A stretch of DNA of 64,000 nucleotides from Cutibacterium porci (GCF_009696315.1 NZ_VUMG01000003.1:496001-560000), one strand, 5' to 3'; counted from the first letter of the stretch, positions 18,350-27,408 are shown. The notes: generated by a model not told the origin, from the sequence alone. Made by a program: numbers and translations.

Positions 18350-18961
18350 ATGACCAAGCAAGAGTCCATCTTGACCGTCGTCTCAGTTGTGATCTTTCTC
18401 GTTCTCCTCGCCCCGACGCTCAGCTACAAACTCCGAAAGGAGCGGGACCTCCCCACTGGTGAGCCGGCACCGGTGACTCGCGGACGACGATTCATTGCCT
18501 TGCTCAGCGATGCTGTTTGGGTGTTTCTGCTTACCTTGGTGGGATTGGGCCTGTTTGCCGTCGCCACACTCATATATGGGTCCCGCGACGTCAGCCAAAA
18601 GCCAGCTATCGAGCACGCCATTCACCCCGTAGGCACCGTTCTCCTATTGGGGATTAGCGCTGGCTATGTGGTGGTATCCCTCCTAGGGCGCCATGGCGTC
18701 TCCCTCGGAACATGCTCCCGTAAGCTGGCCTGGGTGGACGCCAACGGACGCCCAGCAGGTCGCGGGCACACAGTCATCATCGGTCTCGCGTTCATCGTGG
18801 CCACTCTCGGTACCACGGCTGTCGGAGCTTTCGCCTCTATCGGCGGTGCCGTCCTCTTCATTGAGGCAGTCTCGATCCTGGTGACTGAGCGCGGCATCAT
18901 CGGCAAACTCATGCACCTACACCTCGTCGACGCCCGGACCCTCAGCGCGCATGTTCACTGA
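18350..18961 (+). CDS. RDD family membrane protein
   Basis: Membrane protein of 203 residues. After a first helix (about 6-25) comes RRFIALLSDAVWVFLL, the RDD pattern with Arg and Asp in the second helix, then two or three more helices, and GVSLGTCSRKLAWVDANGRPAG, the typical RDD loop. AAAGGA precedes the ATG. RDD proteins are often small transporters or envelope helpers; no substrate can be assigned. Confidence 0.78.
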   Translation: MTKQESILTVVSVVIFLVLLAPTLSYKLRKERDLPTGEPAPVTRGRRFIALLSDAVWVFLLTLVGLGLFAVATLIYGSRDVSQKPAIEHAIHPVGTVLLLGISAGYVVVSLLGRHGVSLGTCSRKLAWVDANGRPAGRGHTVIIGLAFIVATLGTTAVGAFASIGGAVLFIEAVSILVTERGIIGKLMHLHLVDARTLSAHVH

Positions 18962-19002
18962 TTGGCCGCCTAAGGGGGCAGGCAACCGGCACAGTGGCGT
19001 CG

Positions 19003-19125
19003 TCAGCCCTGGCGAGCCTTGAGTCGCGGATTCTTTTTATTGATGACGTAAACGCGCCCCCGCCGACGGACCACCTGGGAACCAGGCTGGTTCTTGAGAG
19101 CTCGCAGCGAGTTCCTGACCTTCAT
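19003..19125 (-). CDS. rpmJ: ribosomal protein L36, zinc-free paralogue
   Basis: A 40-residue basic protein starting [20 protein letters not shown] and ending in [11 protein letters not shown], the alternative (C-minus) form of bacterial L36. It has no cysteine, whereas the zinc-ribbon form has three Cys and one His. AGGAAG stands upstream of the ATG at 19125. A Zur-box-like site lies 32 bases ahead, which fits the known pattern in which C-minus ribosomal proteins are made under zinc starvation to free zinc. The usual zinc-binding copy should lie elsewhere in the genome. Confidence 0.93.
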   Translation of the reverse strand: MKVRNSLRALKNQPGSQVVRRRGRVYVINKKNPRLKARQG

Positions 19126-19156
19126 AATCTTCCTATCCTTCACGATAGCAGGTTAT

Positions 19157-19171
19157 TGATAATCGTTCTCA
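19157..19171 (-). promoter_or_regulatory. Zur box upstream of rpmJ paralogue
   Basis: On the minus strand TGAGAACGATTATCA, an inverted repeat close to the Zur/Fur-type consensus TGA-N9-TCA with AA and TT at matching places. Its position just upstream of a zinc-free L36 supports zinc-dependent repression. Confidence 0.75.
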
Positions 19172-19236
19172 CTACAGTAGCAGACCCGCCACCCCCTCGT
19201 ACCGACGCCGGAACGCTCGAAATCTGCCCCCATACA

Positions 19237-19272
19237 GCGAATGCCGCAGCCCCGAAAGACTGCGGCATTCGC
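19237..19272 (-). terminator. hairpin downstream of argS
   Basis: GCGAATGCCGCAG (19237-19249) and its exact reverse complement (19260-19272) with a 10-base loop, 16 bases behind the argS stop. No strong U-run follows in the leftward direction. Confidence 0.6.
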
Positions 19273-19287
19273 ATTGTTACGCAATAA

Positions 19288-20958
19288 TCACATGCGGTCT
19301 GGGGCGTCAATACCCAGCAGGTCAAGGCCACGACCAAGCACTCGCCGCGTCGCAGCGCACAAGGCCAGACGCGATCCGCGCACCTCCCCGGTGCTACGCA
19401 ATACCGGGCACTGCTCATAGAACACCGAATACGCGCCAGCCAACTCGTAGAGATAGGTACATAGCTTGTGTGGGGTCAAATCAGCGGCAACAACCTCTAC
19501 GACCTCTCCGAACCTCGACAACAACAGGGCAAGCTGTTGCTCAGCGGGCTCATCGAGCACACTAATGCGGCCCCACACCATCGACTCCAGGTCAGCCTCG
19601 GGATCGACGTTCGGGTTAGCCTCGGCGGCCGCCTTGCGCAGAATCTGTGAAACGCGGGCGTGCGCGTACTGCAAATACGGGCCGGTATCGCCAGTGGTCT
19701 GCACCATCCGCTCCGCGTCAAAGACGTAGTCCTTCTGCAGACCGTTCGATAAATCGGCGTATTTAATGGCGGCTAAAGCGATATTCGGGGCCGCATGTGT
19801 CTCAGCCTCGTCGAGCAAGCTAGCCAGCGTAACCGTGCCGCCCTCACGAGTCTTGAAAGGACGACCATCCGAGCCGAGCACCATGCCATAACCGACATGC
19901 TCAGCCTCGACGTCGTCAGGTAGGAATCCAGCCATCCTGGCCACCTGGAAGAGCACCTCGAAGTGATGGCTCTGGCGGACATCAGTGACGTAAATAATGC
20001 GGTCGGCTTTAAGTTTGCCGACGCGACGACGGATAGCAGCAAGGTCGGTAGCGTCATACCCGAAACCGCCGTCTTTCTTACGCACGATCATTGGGGCATC
20101 CTGCCCCTCAACAAAAACGCATAGTGCGCCATTATCTTCGACCGCTAAACCGTCAGCCTGAAGCTCGTCTACCACGCGCGGTAGGTCGTCATTGTAGGTG
20201 GATTCACCAGCCAGATCGTCGTCAGTCAACAGCACTGAAAGACGTGCATAATTGGCGTTGAACCCCTCCAGAGAGACGTCGATAAGAGTCCGCCAAATAC
20301 GTAGGGTTTCCTCATCGCCGCTTTGCAATTTGACGACGCGACGACGCGCACGATCAGCGAACTCAGGGTCGGCGTCAAAAGTTTTCTTAGAATCCTTGTA
20401 AAGCTGCTCGACGCCGGGAAGGTCGAATTCGGACAGGTCCATCCGGTTTTCGATGATGTATTCGACGAGCATACCGAACTGAGTACCCCAGTCACCGAGG
20501 TGATTTTGCGGGATGACGGTGTGGCCTTGGGCGCTGAGCACTCGGTTGAAGCAGTCGCCGATAATTGTCGAGCGTAGATGGCCGACGTGCATTTGTTTGG
20601 CAACATTGGGAGCCGAGTAGTCGATGACGACACGCCGAGGCTCTTCCACTTGGGCGATCCCAATGTTGGGGTCAGTGATGAGATCTGAGGCGACGCGAGC
20701 CAACACGTCAGAGCGCAACCGCAGGTTGATAAATCCCGGGCCAGCGATGTCGGGGGTCTCGCACAGGTCTTCGACGTCCAGCTTGGCAACGATGTCGGCG
20801 GCGACGTCGCGTGGCGGACGCTTCTCCTCCTTAGCCAGGCGCAAGGCGACATTGGACTGGAAATGCCCGAATTGTGGCTTAGTAGCCGGGCGCAACTGCG
20901 GATCAATCCCGGTAACGGACTCAATCCGGGCAGCAAGCTGAGAGGGAAGAGACGACAT
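19288..20958 (-). CDS. argS: arginyl-tRNA synthetase
   Basis: Class I aminoacyl-tRNA synthetase charging tRNA-Arg. It has the N-terminal Arg-tRNA-synthetase additional domain (FGHFQSNVALRLAKEEKRPP), the HIGH-like HVGHLRST, the FKTREGGTV segment in place of KMSKS, and the anticodon-binding C-terminus ending LGIDAPDRM. Length 556. The frame is open upstream, but the ATG at 20958 gives the normal N-terminus. It is monocistronic. Confidence 0.96.
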   Translation of the reverse strand: MSSLPSQLAARIESVTGIDPQLRPATKPQFGHFQSNVALRLAKEEKRPPRDVAADIVAKLDVEDLCETPDIAGPGFINLRLRSDVLARVASDLITDPNIGIAQVEEPRRVVIDYSAPNVAKQMHVGHLRSTIIGDCFNRVLSAQGHTVIPQNHLGDWGTQFGMLVEYIIENRMDLSEFDLPGVEQLYKDSKKTFDADPEFADRARRRVVKLQSGDEETLRIWRTLIDVSLEGFNANYARLSVLLTDDDLAGESTYNDDLPRVVDELQADGLAVEDNGALCVFVEGQDAPMIVRKKDGGFGYDATDLAAIRRRVGKLKADRIIYVTDVRQSHHFEVLFQVARMAGFLPDDVEAEHVGYGMVLGSDGRPFKTREGGTVTLASLLDEAETHAAPNIALAAIKYADLSNGLQKDYVFDAERMVQTTGDTGPYLQYAHARVSQILRKAAAEANPNVDPEADLESMVWGRISVLDEPAEQQLALLLSRFGEVVEVVAADLTPHKLCTYLYELAGAYSVFYEQCPVLRSTGEVRGSRLALCAATRRVLGRGLDLLGIDAPDRM

Positions 20959-21092
20959 GACGGCATTATCCCACGAGAGGGCCAGCTCGTCACAGTCGGA
21001 GGCGCCACAGGCCCCGTAGTGACGTTTTTGGAACAAACACCTACACCGGGACGTTGACGTTAGCAATACGGATGTTTCGACAGGGAGGATTT

Positions 21093-21914
21093 ATGAGCGT
21101 TCCCACCACTACTCTCAACGACGGTGTTGTCATCCCCCAGCTGGGCTTTGGCACCTGGCAGGTTCCCGCCGACGAGGCCGAAAGGGCCGTGAATGCTGCC
21201 CTGGAAGCGGGATTCCGTCATATCGACACCGCAGCCATCTACGGTAACGAAGAGGGTGTGGGCCGCGCGCTCGCCGCCTCTGGCCTGGATCGCAAAGACC
21301 TTTTCGTCACCACCAAGCTGTGGAATGACGCACACCACGCCGACGATGCTCGCAAGGCTATCGAGACGAGTCTGACCAAGCTGGGCCTCGACCACGTCGA
21401 CCTTTATCTCATCCATTGGCCAGCCCCGGTGAAGTACGGTGATGCCTATATCGAGGCGTGGAACGCCCTGCAGGAGTTCAAGTCCGAGGGTCTGACGCGC
21501 TCCATCGGGGTGTCGAATTTTAAGACCGAGCATCTTGACGCCATCGAAGGGGCAACTCCGAGCGTCGACCAGATCGAGATGCATCCCTCGTTCAACCAGG
21601 CGACCTTCCGAGCAGAACTCGCCGAGCGGGGCATTAACCCGGAGGCCTGGAGCCCACTGGGCCAGTCCAAGGACCTCGACAACCCCGTCCTCGCCGATAT
21701 TGCCAAGGCGACTGGCAAGACGCCCGCTCAGGTCGTCATTCGCTGGCACCTGCAGATCGGTAACATTGTTTTCCCGAAGTCGGTGACCCCCTCGCGCATC
21801 GTCGAGAACTTCGACGTCTTTGATTTCGAGCTGTCTGACGAGCAGATCGCCGCTATTGACGGCCTAGATCATGGCAACCGCATCGGCGGGGACCCGGCCA
21901 CTGCCGACTTCTGA
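21093..21914 (+). CDS. aldo/keto reductase (2,5-diketo-D-gluconate reductase-like)
   Basis: NADPH-dependent reductase of the AKR superfamily. The catalytic tetrad is Asp45, Tyr50 (DTAAIYGNE), Lys75 (VTTKLWN) and His108 (YLIHWPAP). The C-terminal VFPKSVTPSRIVENFDVFDF binds the 2'-phosphate of NADPH. Length 273. GGGAGG lies 7 bases ahead of ATG 21093. AKR5 enzymes reduce keto sugars and other carbonyls; the true substrate is unknown. Confidence 0.88.
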   Translation: MSVPTTTLNDGVVIPQLGFGTWQVPADEAERAVNAALEAGFRHIDTAAIYGNEEGVGRALAASGLDRKDLFVTTKLWNDAHHADDARKAIETSLTKLGLDHVDLYLIHWPAPVKYGDAYIEAWNALQEFKSEGLTRSIGVSNFKTEHLDAIEGATPSVDQIEMHPSFNQATFRAELAERGINPEAWSPLGQSKDLDNPVLADIAKATGKTPAQVVIRWHLQIGNIVFPKSVTPSRIVENFDVFDFELSDEQIAAIDGLDHGNRIGGDPATADF

Positions 21915-21937
21915 TATCGACTGTTTGATCTGGACTT

Positions 21938-21981
21938 CTCCCCGGAAAACGGACTGAAAAATCAGTTTCCTTTCCGGGGAG
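21938..21981 (+). terminator. hairpin after aldo/keto reductase
   Basis: CTCCCCGGAAA (21938-21948) and TTTCCGGGGAG (21971-21981) enclose a small inner stem (ACTGA AAAA TCAGT). GTTGTGTT follows. It lies 24 bases behind the reductase stop. Confidence 0.7.
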
Positions 21982-22132
21982 TTGTGTTCCGATTATTTTG
22001 AGGCGCGCGGTGACCGTCAGGAGCGGGATCGTAGCGTGACTCGTTGGCCAGCCAAGAGCCTTGATGTGCGTTGGCGCATCTTGGTAGCAACATGCTGATG
22101 ATAGCGACTGAAGGACGAGCGTGAGCGTTCAT
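21962..22132 (-). CDS. small ORF with strong ribosome site, unknown
   Basis: A 56-codon leftward reading frame beginning MNAHARPSVAIISML. Its support is a strong Shine-Dalgarno GAGAGGAGG at 22141-22149, eight bases from the ATG. It resembles no family I know; the protein is short, has a weak hydrophobic N-terminal part and a polar Asn/Pro/Arg-rich end. Its stop lies inside the terminator hairpin of the aldo/keto reductase, which argues for caution. Confidence 0.3.
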   Translation of the reverse strand: MNAHARPSVAIISMLLPRCANAHQGSWLANESRYDPAPDGHRAPQNNRNTTPRKGN

Positions 22133-22546
22133 GATGCCGACCTCCTCTCGTCACCAATTCAGGTTCCGACTATCTCAAGTATTACTGCCGAATTAAGGCT
22201 GAATCATGTCGCCAATCAAGACTGGCGATAATCCTACTCTGCATTGTCAAATCTGGCATTTACGCTTTCGCTGTTCCGAAAGTGAGCGGGCGCACCTATT
22301 GCGACTCCGCTCCAGCGCGGATTCGCCACGACAAGTCCCCACCACGATGTGCTTCGAAATACGTGTGATATCACTAAATATCACCACTTGCCGAGTCTAG
22401 CTTTCGCGGACGATTAATATAGCATTTGGGCCGCAATCTTGCTGAATCAATAAACTAGTCCAGCGCTTGTAACATCTCGCACTCAAAGATCCACTCAAAC
22501 CGAACAACTTCACTAGGTGGAAAATATCGAACTGCTTAACTACAGA
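22133..22546. other. AT-richer intergenic stretch at the border of the accessory cluster
   Basis: About 410 bases of visibly lower GC than the neighbours, between the small ORF and the GH35-like gene. I see no tRNA, direct-repeat pair or transposase remnant that would mark an integration end. It holds the untranslated 3' end of the leftward operon. Confidence 0.5.
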
Positions 22547-24199
22547 TCACCGTAGATCAGAAATTTCCTCCCACCTAACGCCATCCATCGATAATAGCAC
22601 TAACACACCGTAGGGCCCAAGCGTAAACAATGATTTACCACCGACCCCCCCAGAGGATGACTCGATGCCATAGCGCACGTCCACCTTCTCGCTAGCGCGA
22701 TTGAAAATGAAGTCCAAGCACGCATCTGAGTCATCACCTGCTACCCATCTAATACGATATGAGGAATTCGAATCCAGCGACGGTAATTTTGGCGTCAGCT
22801 GCAATATACGCCAGATTGACTCGGCGTCCAGCTGCATGGCATCCATAGGAATCCATTCCACATCTCGGCCGCCGCGTCGCACAGTCACGCGCAACTCGTC
22901 CGACTCCCACGGATCTCCCGCCGTCTGTACGCGCACAGCCGGGCGGCTTGAACCGACCTCGGCAGCGGAACTGAAAATCGTCCGCGCGTGCAGTCCATAG
23001 CGCACCAACAAATCTTTCACGATCCCCGCAACCCGCCAAGTAATAAACGCGGCTCCCGGGTCAATTATCAGGTCCAGATCGTAGCAAATTGACCACCTCG
23101 TGCCCGTCTCATTAATTGCATCTCGTAATGCGACCAATCTGCGCAGGCCATCGAGGGTCTCCCCATCCTTTCCCCCGGCCGCAAGCGGGGCGGCAGGGCA
23201 GTATACCCCTGTGAAGGCTTTCGGCTCCATGCCTTCAGCCAGCAGATCGGTAGTAGTCGGCTGAAGAGTGCTGTCCATGGAATTGGTGGTGCATGCCGTG
23301 TAGATCGACAGAGTCGAAGACCCTAGGGCCAGAGAGAGGACGCTATGATGCAACAGCACGTCTGCAGAACGGTAGTGCGATCCATCCCAGACATGCCCCC
23401 AGTTCTCTTCGACGCATCCCATATCGAAGTGAGGGCTAGCCATCAGCGTACGCGCGAGTGCCTCGTCCGAAGTGCTAGTTGGCCCAGCCCACGCAGTATA
23501 GCCTTTGGCGCCTGCCACCTCAGTTAGCGGCAGAACCCGGGTGACCCACCAGTCGTAGGCGAGATGATTGGCGATGCTTGGATCGGGTAGAGGTAGGTTG
23601 ATATACCGCTTCACCGGTACGTCAGCAAAGACGTTGCTAAACGTCGACAACACTTGATCAATCCCTGAGACCGGAGAGCGGCGGGGATGGTCCGTGGGTT
23701 TGGCCGCATCGCTGAAGACGCCCTCGTTACCGATCTGCACCGCCGCGACGATATCAAGGTTCGGCACGACGAGTCGATCACGAACTATCTCCAGCCAAGT
23801 GATCGCCTCCGTAAGAAAGCTGGAGTCGACCGAGGAGAGCGGTGGGTCTTCGCCGAATCCGATCCCAAAGCTAGAGAACCGGTAGTCCTTCTCCGAATCG
23901 GAGCAATGAACGATCCGATCGGGAAGCCCGCCGTATCTAACTTCTGCGTGAATGAAGGGCCCCGGCTTGACGACGGCCTTGAGCCCCTGATTTCGGAGCA
24001 AGTCGAAGAATTGGTCGAGGTTAGCATTAGAGACGTCCGCCCCAGTGAAGTCAATGTCGCCGCTGGAACGTTCATGGAGGCGCCACGGGATGTAAAAGCT
24101 GATCGCTTCGATGCCCTCGCTATGCAGGCGCGCAAGATCAACCACCCAGTCAGTAATTCGTGCTCGATAGTAGGGGTATTCGCCGACAATCGTTATCAT
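22547..24199 (-). CDS. glycoside hydrolase family 35-like protein
   Basis: TIM-barrel glycosidase related to beta-galactosidases. N-terminal GEYPYYRARITDW, FYIPWRLHE (about 35-43) and KPGPFIHAEVRYGGLPDRI (about 78-96) copy the GH35 pattern. The acid/base is probably Glu159 (QIGNEG) and the nucleophile Glu264 or Glu265 (CVEENWGH). The remainder (about 330-550) is a poorly recognised beta-rich part. There is no signal peptide, so it acts inside the cell. It is the last gene of the leftward operon, 8 bases behind the dehydrogenase, and is richer in A/T than core genes. It may trim a glycosylated product or be an intracellular target or resistance copy. Confidence 0.72.
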   Translation of the reverse strand: MITIVGEYPYYRARITDWVVDLARLHSEGIEAISFYIPWRLHERSSGDIDFTGADVSNANLDQFFDLLRNQGLKAVVKPGPFIHAEVRYGGLPDRIVHCSDSEKDYRFSSFGIGFGEDPPLSSVDSSFLTEAITWLEIVRDRLVVPNLDIVAAVQIGNEGVFSDAAKPTDHPRRSPVSGIDQVLSTFSNVFADVPVKRYINLPLPDPSIANHLAYDWWVTRVLPLTEVAGAKGYTAWAGPTSTSDEALARTLMASPHFDMGCVEENWGHVWDGSHYRSADVLLHHSVLSLALGSSTLSIYTACTTNSMDSTLQPTTTDLLAEGMEPKAFTGVYCPAAPLAAGGKDGETLDGLRRLVALRDAINETGTRWSICYDLDLIIDPGAAFITWRVAGIVKDLLVRYGLHARTIFSSAAEVGSSRPAVRVQTAGDPWESDELRVTVRRGGRDVEWIPMDAMQLDAESIWRILQLTPKLPSLDSNSSYRIRWVAGDDSDACLDFIFNRASEKVDVRYGIESSSGGVGGKSLFTLGPYGVLVLLSMDGVRWEEISDLR

Positions 24200-24207
24200 G
24201 GGACCCC

Positions 24208-25233
24208 TTAGAGACGGCTTTCTAGGACGACTTTCAACGCATCGTAGGCGTTTTCCTGATTGACGGATAGGAAACCGAAAGCCTGCTTGTATTCACTAAG
24301 TCCGAACTTGTGAGTGATAATACGCTCCAGCGGGATACGAATTCCCGTGTCGAACGCGCGCTGGAACATCGGGTAGTTATAGTCGCCGGCACCGATAATC
24401 CGATACTCACCGAAGAGGATGTCGATGGGTAGCAATCGCGCCTCAGCTGACGAATTATACCCCATCACCACAGCCGTGCCCTTGGGGGCCAACAGGGACA
24501 CAGCGGTCTCCAAAAGATTTCCGACCGTGTCAATGACCACGTCTGCTCGCGGTTGTGATTCTGGCGGCCTGTTCGCTTCGAGGATAGAAACAGTCGGCAT
24601 ATCCGGATGATCGAAAACCCCTTGTAGCAGTACGCGTCGGTGGGGGCTCGCCTCAACGAGAGTGACTTGACCTCCAGAAAGCGCTGCGGCGATGCTGGCC
24701 AGTGCCCCGACGGGCCCTCCTCCCAAGATGATCACGCGTGAACCGGGTTGGACTCCTGCTGCTGTGACGTTCGACAGGGCGCAACAAAACGGTTCGATGA
24801 GCGTTGCACGGTCGGTGCTGATCTCGTCGGGGACGGGTACGACGAATTGCGCTGGAAGAACAATCTGCTCGCAAAACGTGCCGTCCCGATCGATGCCGAT
24901 TTCGTTGTTAGCCTTGTTTACACAGTGGTTGAATCGACCTTTGCGACACTCGAGGCATTCTCCGCAAAACAGGGTTGGGTTCACAACGACGCGATCTCCG
25001 GGCTTAACGTTGGTCACCCAGTCGCCAGTGCCTTCGACGATCCCGACAGCTTCATGTCCCATGATGACACCGGGTCGCGCGTCGAATTTACCGACGAGGA
25101 CGCTTCGATCGGTTCCACAGATGCCGCTTTGCAGAATGCGAACGATGACATCATCAGGGCGTGTGGCTTCGGGCGCTTGCACAGTGACCAAGTGCAGAGA
25201 GCGCGCATCGTCTCCGAGACTCAGGGCTAGCAT
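24208..25233 (-). CDS. zinc-dependent MDR dehydrogenase (polyol/sorbitol dehydrogenase-like; GutB1-like)
   Basis: Medium-chain NAD(P)-dependent alcohol dehydrogenase of 341 residues. Catalytic zinc ligands are Cys39 and the His60-Glu61 pair; the structural zinc site is complete with Cys90, Cys93, Cys96 and Cys104. The Rossmann motif is ILGGGPVGALA near residue 170. Similarity is to the sorbitol/threonine dehydrogenase branch. It follows the phosphatase domain by 15 bases. In azasugar pathways the equivalent enzyme (GutB1) oxidises an aminopolyol to the aldehyde that cyclises; that role here is inferred from gene context. Confidence 0.85.
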   Translation of the reverse strand: MLALSLGDDARSLHLVTVQAPEATRPDDVIVRILQSGICGTDRSVLVGKFDARPGVIMGHEAVGIVEGTGDWVTNVKPGDRVVVNPTLFCGECLECRKGRFNHCVNKANNEIGIDRDGTFCEQIVLPAQFVVPVPDEISTDRATLIEPFCCALSNVTAAGVQPGSRVIILGGGPVGALASIAAALSGGQVTLVEASPHRRVLLQGVFDHPDMPTVSILEANRPPESQPRADVVIDTVGNLLETAVSLLAPKGTAVVMGYNSSAEARLLPIDILFGEYRIIGAGDYNYPMFQRAFDTGIRIPLERIITHKFGLSEYKQAFGFLSVNQENAYDALKVVLESRL

Positions 25234-25248
25234 GAAAAATGTCCTTTC

Positions 25249-27408
25249 TTACCAACGAATCGCAGCGATCAATTGCTCGTGCAGCTCGCGTGTAGATGTT
25301 GCGATGCATGAGCGCTGGTTCTCCGAACTGATATCAGTCAGCGACATATTGTCGAAACTGTCGCCGTACGCGTCGGTAATGATGATGCCTGCCGCCTGAG
25401 CGATCGGTACGGCAGCAGCAACATCATAGGGGAACAGATGCAAAATATTGCCCCGCCCAGCGCGCTCGAAGTCAATTCGAGTCTCCGGGTGGTCCCGCAA
25501 GATGCGATTTCCGACGTCGACGTACGCATCCAGTTGGCCTGTAATGATTCGGCTGATGGAGTAAGCACAAGAATTGAAGATGAAGACCCCGCCAGTGTTC
25601 GAGGACATATCGACGAGGTGGCCGTAGGCGTCGTTCATCAGATGCACTGGGTGACCATTAAACTCAATGGACCAGAACATTCGTTTCAGCTCGGTCACAT
25701 TGGTCTGTGCCGGCACCGTATAGGGGTAACCGTGGGCTTCGAAGCTATCCCCATGCGCGTACATCCACCGACCGGTGGTCAATTCCATCAACAAGGCATC
25801 AGTGATGTCTCGCAACCGAGGGGGGTCGCTAGTCCGGGTGACGGCTAAGGAGATCATGGAGCTCTCTAAGCCGGCGGCGGCACCACGCGTTCCATCGATG
25901 GGATCGACGATAAGGAACGCTTCGGGATCGCCGTCACCAACACTACGCAGCGCTCCATCCTCGGTATAGACGGCCAAAGGAGTTCTCGCACGTTCGAGAT
26001 ATCGCCACAGGGCTTGTTCGGCAATAAGGTCGATGTCAAACTGCGCATCGCCACCGGGTGAGTCGTGACCAGATGGTGCCCCGCGCTGAGCGCGGTTGCT
26101 GTGAGCTGCTCTACGGATGGCCGTTGCAGCATTAAACAGAAGCCTCTTCATCGTGATTCCCCCCCGGATCAGCTGTTCGAGACGGTCACACATGGTCTCG
26201 GCTTCGTCAAGAGTGATGTTCAGCGCCGGTCGGATCTTTAACACATTGCCGCGCCCGTAGCGCGAGGTCCGCATCAGCAATCCGTACTTCCGCGCCATCT
26301 TGGCTATATGGTTGGTTGCAGCGACATTCTCAGACCCATCGGCGTCGATGAGCTCGAGACCGATCATCAGCCCAACGCCGCGAACGTCGCCGATGATGGG
26401 CACTTGAGCCTGAAGGGCACGCATTCGCTGCATGATGTAGTCACCAACGATGGTCACGTTCTGTAGGAAGGCAGGTTCACGAATGATCTTCAGAGTGGCA
26501 TTCGCTGCGGCGGCAGCAATGAGGTTCGAACCGTAAGTGAACGAGTGATGGTCGGGCTCCAAGCCGAGGAGGCCATCGTTGGTGATGATCGCTGCGACCT
26601 GGGCGCCAGAGCCACCAAGACCCTTAGCGACGGTGATAGCGTCCGGAACCACGCCGAAATGCTCCGAGGCGAACATGCGTCCAGTGCGTCCGATTCCGGT
26701 CTGGACCTCGTCGAAGATGAGCTTGATGCCCCTCGCGTCACAAATCTCACGGACCCTCTGAAGGTATCCTTCCGGTGGGACGATGTTTCCGCCGTTGCCG
26801 GAAATCGGTTCGATGAGCACGGCCGCGATCTCACCCTGGGAGGCGTATTCGATAAAATCTACAATTCGGTCTGCGCACAACAGCCCACAGGTCTCAGGTT
26901 CCTTGCCATAGAAGCACCGGTAGCAGTAGGGGTCTGGAACCTGTATCCCGAACCGCGGCAACGTTGGGAAGGGCGTTTTCCGGAACTGGTTGCCTGAGAG
27001 CGCTGTCATGGCCATGGTCTGACCTACATGGGCCCGGAAGAGAGTGATCACCTCGGTGCGACCAGTCACGCGCTGAGCCATCTTGATCGCCCCCTCATTC
27101 GCGGAGGATCCGCCGGAGACCTTAGGGTGCACGTGGTCCAGGCCGGCAGGCGCAAGTTCAGCGAGTGTACTGGTCATTTCGTTGATCGGGTGGGTCTGGT
27201 AACTCGAGCTGACATGAATCAGCTTGTCGGCCTGCTCCTTGATGGCTTTCACGACCGCCGGGTGGCGGTATCCGAGGCTGAGGTTGAAAGTCCCCGCCGA
27301 GCAGTCCATAAATTCGTTACCGTCCTTATCACGGACGTATAGACCTTCTGCATCGACAACCGTGAGATCGGAAACGTTATAGTATAGGTAGTTTGACGTA
27401 TCCGGCAT
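25249..27408 (-). CDS. class III aminotransferase fused to IMPase-family phosphatase (GabT1-Yktc1-like)
   Basis: As read, one chain of 720 residues. The first 420 are a fold-type I class III PLP aminotransferase with the GGSSANEGA phosphate-binding region, PDPYCYRC cysteines, FDEVQTGIGRTG and PLP lysine in TVAKGLGG. The last 300, from MKRLLFN (an ATG at 26151), are an inositol-monophosphatase-family phosphatase with GGDAQFDIDLIAEQ, the metal motif DPIDGT and PYDVAAAVPIAQAAG. The two meet at a G7 tract (26159-26165); with six Gs the aminotransferase would end in a TGA overlapping the phosphatase ATG, a normal coupled gene pair. The start could also be GTG 27417; AGGTG favours ATG 27408. Predicted roles: amination of a keto-sugar phosphate, then dephosphorylation. 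Confidence 0.85.
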   Translation of the reverse strand: MPDTSNYLYYNVSDLTVVDAEGLYVRDKDGNEFMDCSAGTFNLSLGYRHPAVVKAIKEQADKLIHVSSSYQTHPINEMTSTLAELAPAGLDHVHPKVSGGSSANEGAIKMAQRVTGRTEVITLFRAHVGQTMAMTALSGNQFRKTPFPTLPRFGIQVPDPYCYRCFYGKEPETCGLLCADRIVDFIEYASQGEIAAVLIEPISGNGGNIVPPEGYLQRVREICDARGIKLIFDEVQTGIGRTGRMFASEHFGVVPDAITVAKGLGGSGAQVAAIITNDGLLGLEPDHHSFTYGSNLIAAAAANATLKIIREPAFLQNVTIVGDYIMQRMRALQAQVPIIGDVRGVGLMIGLELIDADGSENVAATNHIAKMARKYGLLMRTSRYGRGNVLKIRPALNITLDEAETMCDRLEQLIRGGITMKRLLFNAATAIRRAAHSNRAQRGAPSGHDSPGGDAQFDIDLIAEQALWRYLERARTPLAVYTEDGALRSVGDGDPEAFLIVDPIDGTRGAAAGLESSMISLAVTRTSDPPRLRDITDALLMELTTGRWMYAHGDSFEAHGYPYTVPAQTNVTELKRMFWSIEFNGHPVHLMNDAYGHLVDMSSNTGGVFIFNSCAYSISRIITGQLDAYVDVGNRILRDHPETRIDFERAGRGNILHLFPYDVAAAVPIAQAAGIIITDAYGDSFDNMSLTDISSENQRSCIATSTRELHEQLIAAIRW
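26159..26165 (-). repeat. G7 homopolymer at the aminotransferase/phosphatase junction
   Basis: Seven consecutive Gs on the coding strand, 7 bases ahead of the phosphatase ATG. With G7 both domains are in frame; with G6 the aminotransferase stops at CGA-TGA overlapping ATGA. The tract also provides the G-rich ribosome site for that ATG. It may be slippage-prone or a read error. Confidence 0.9.
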
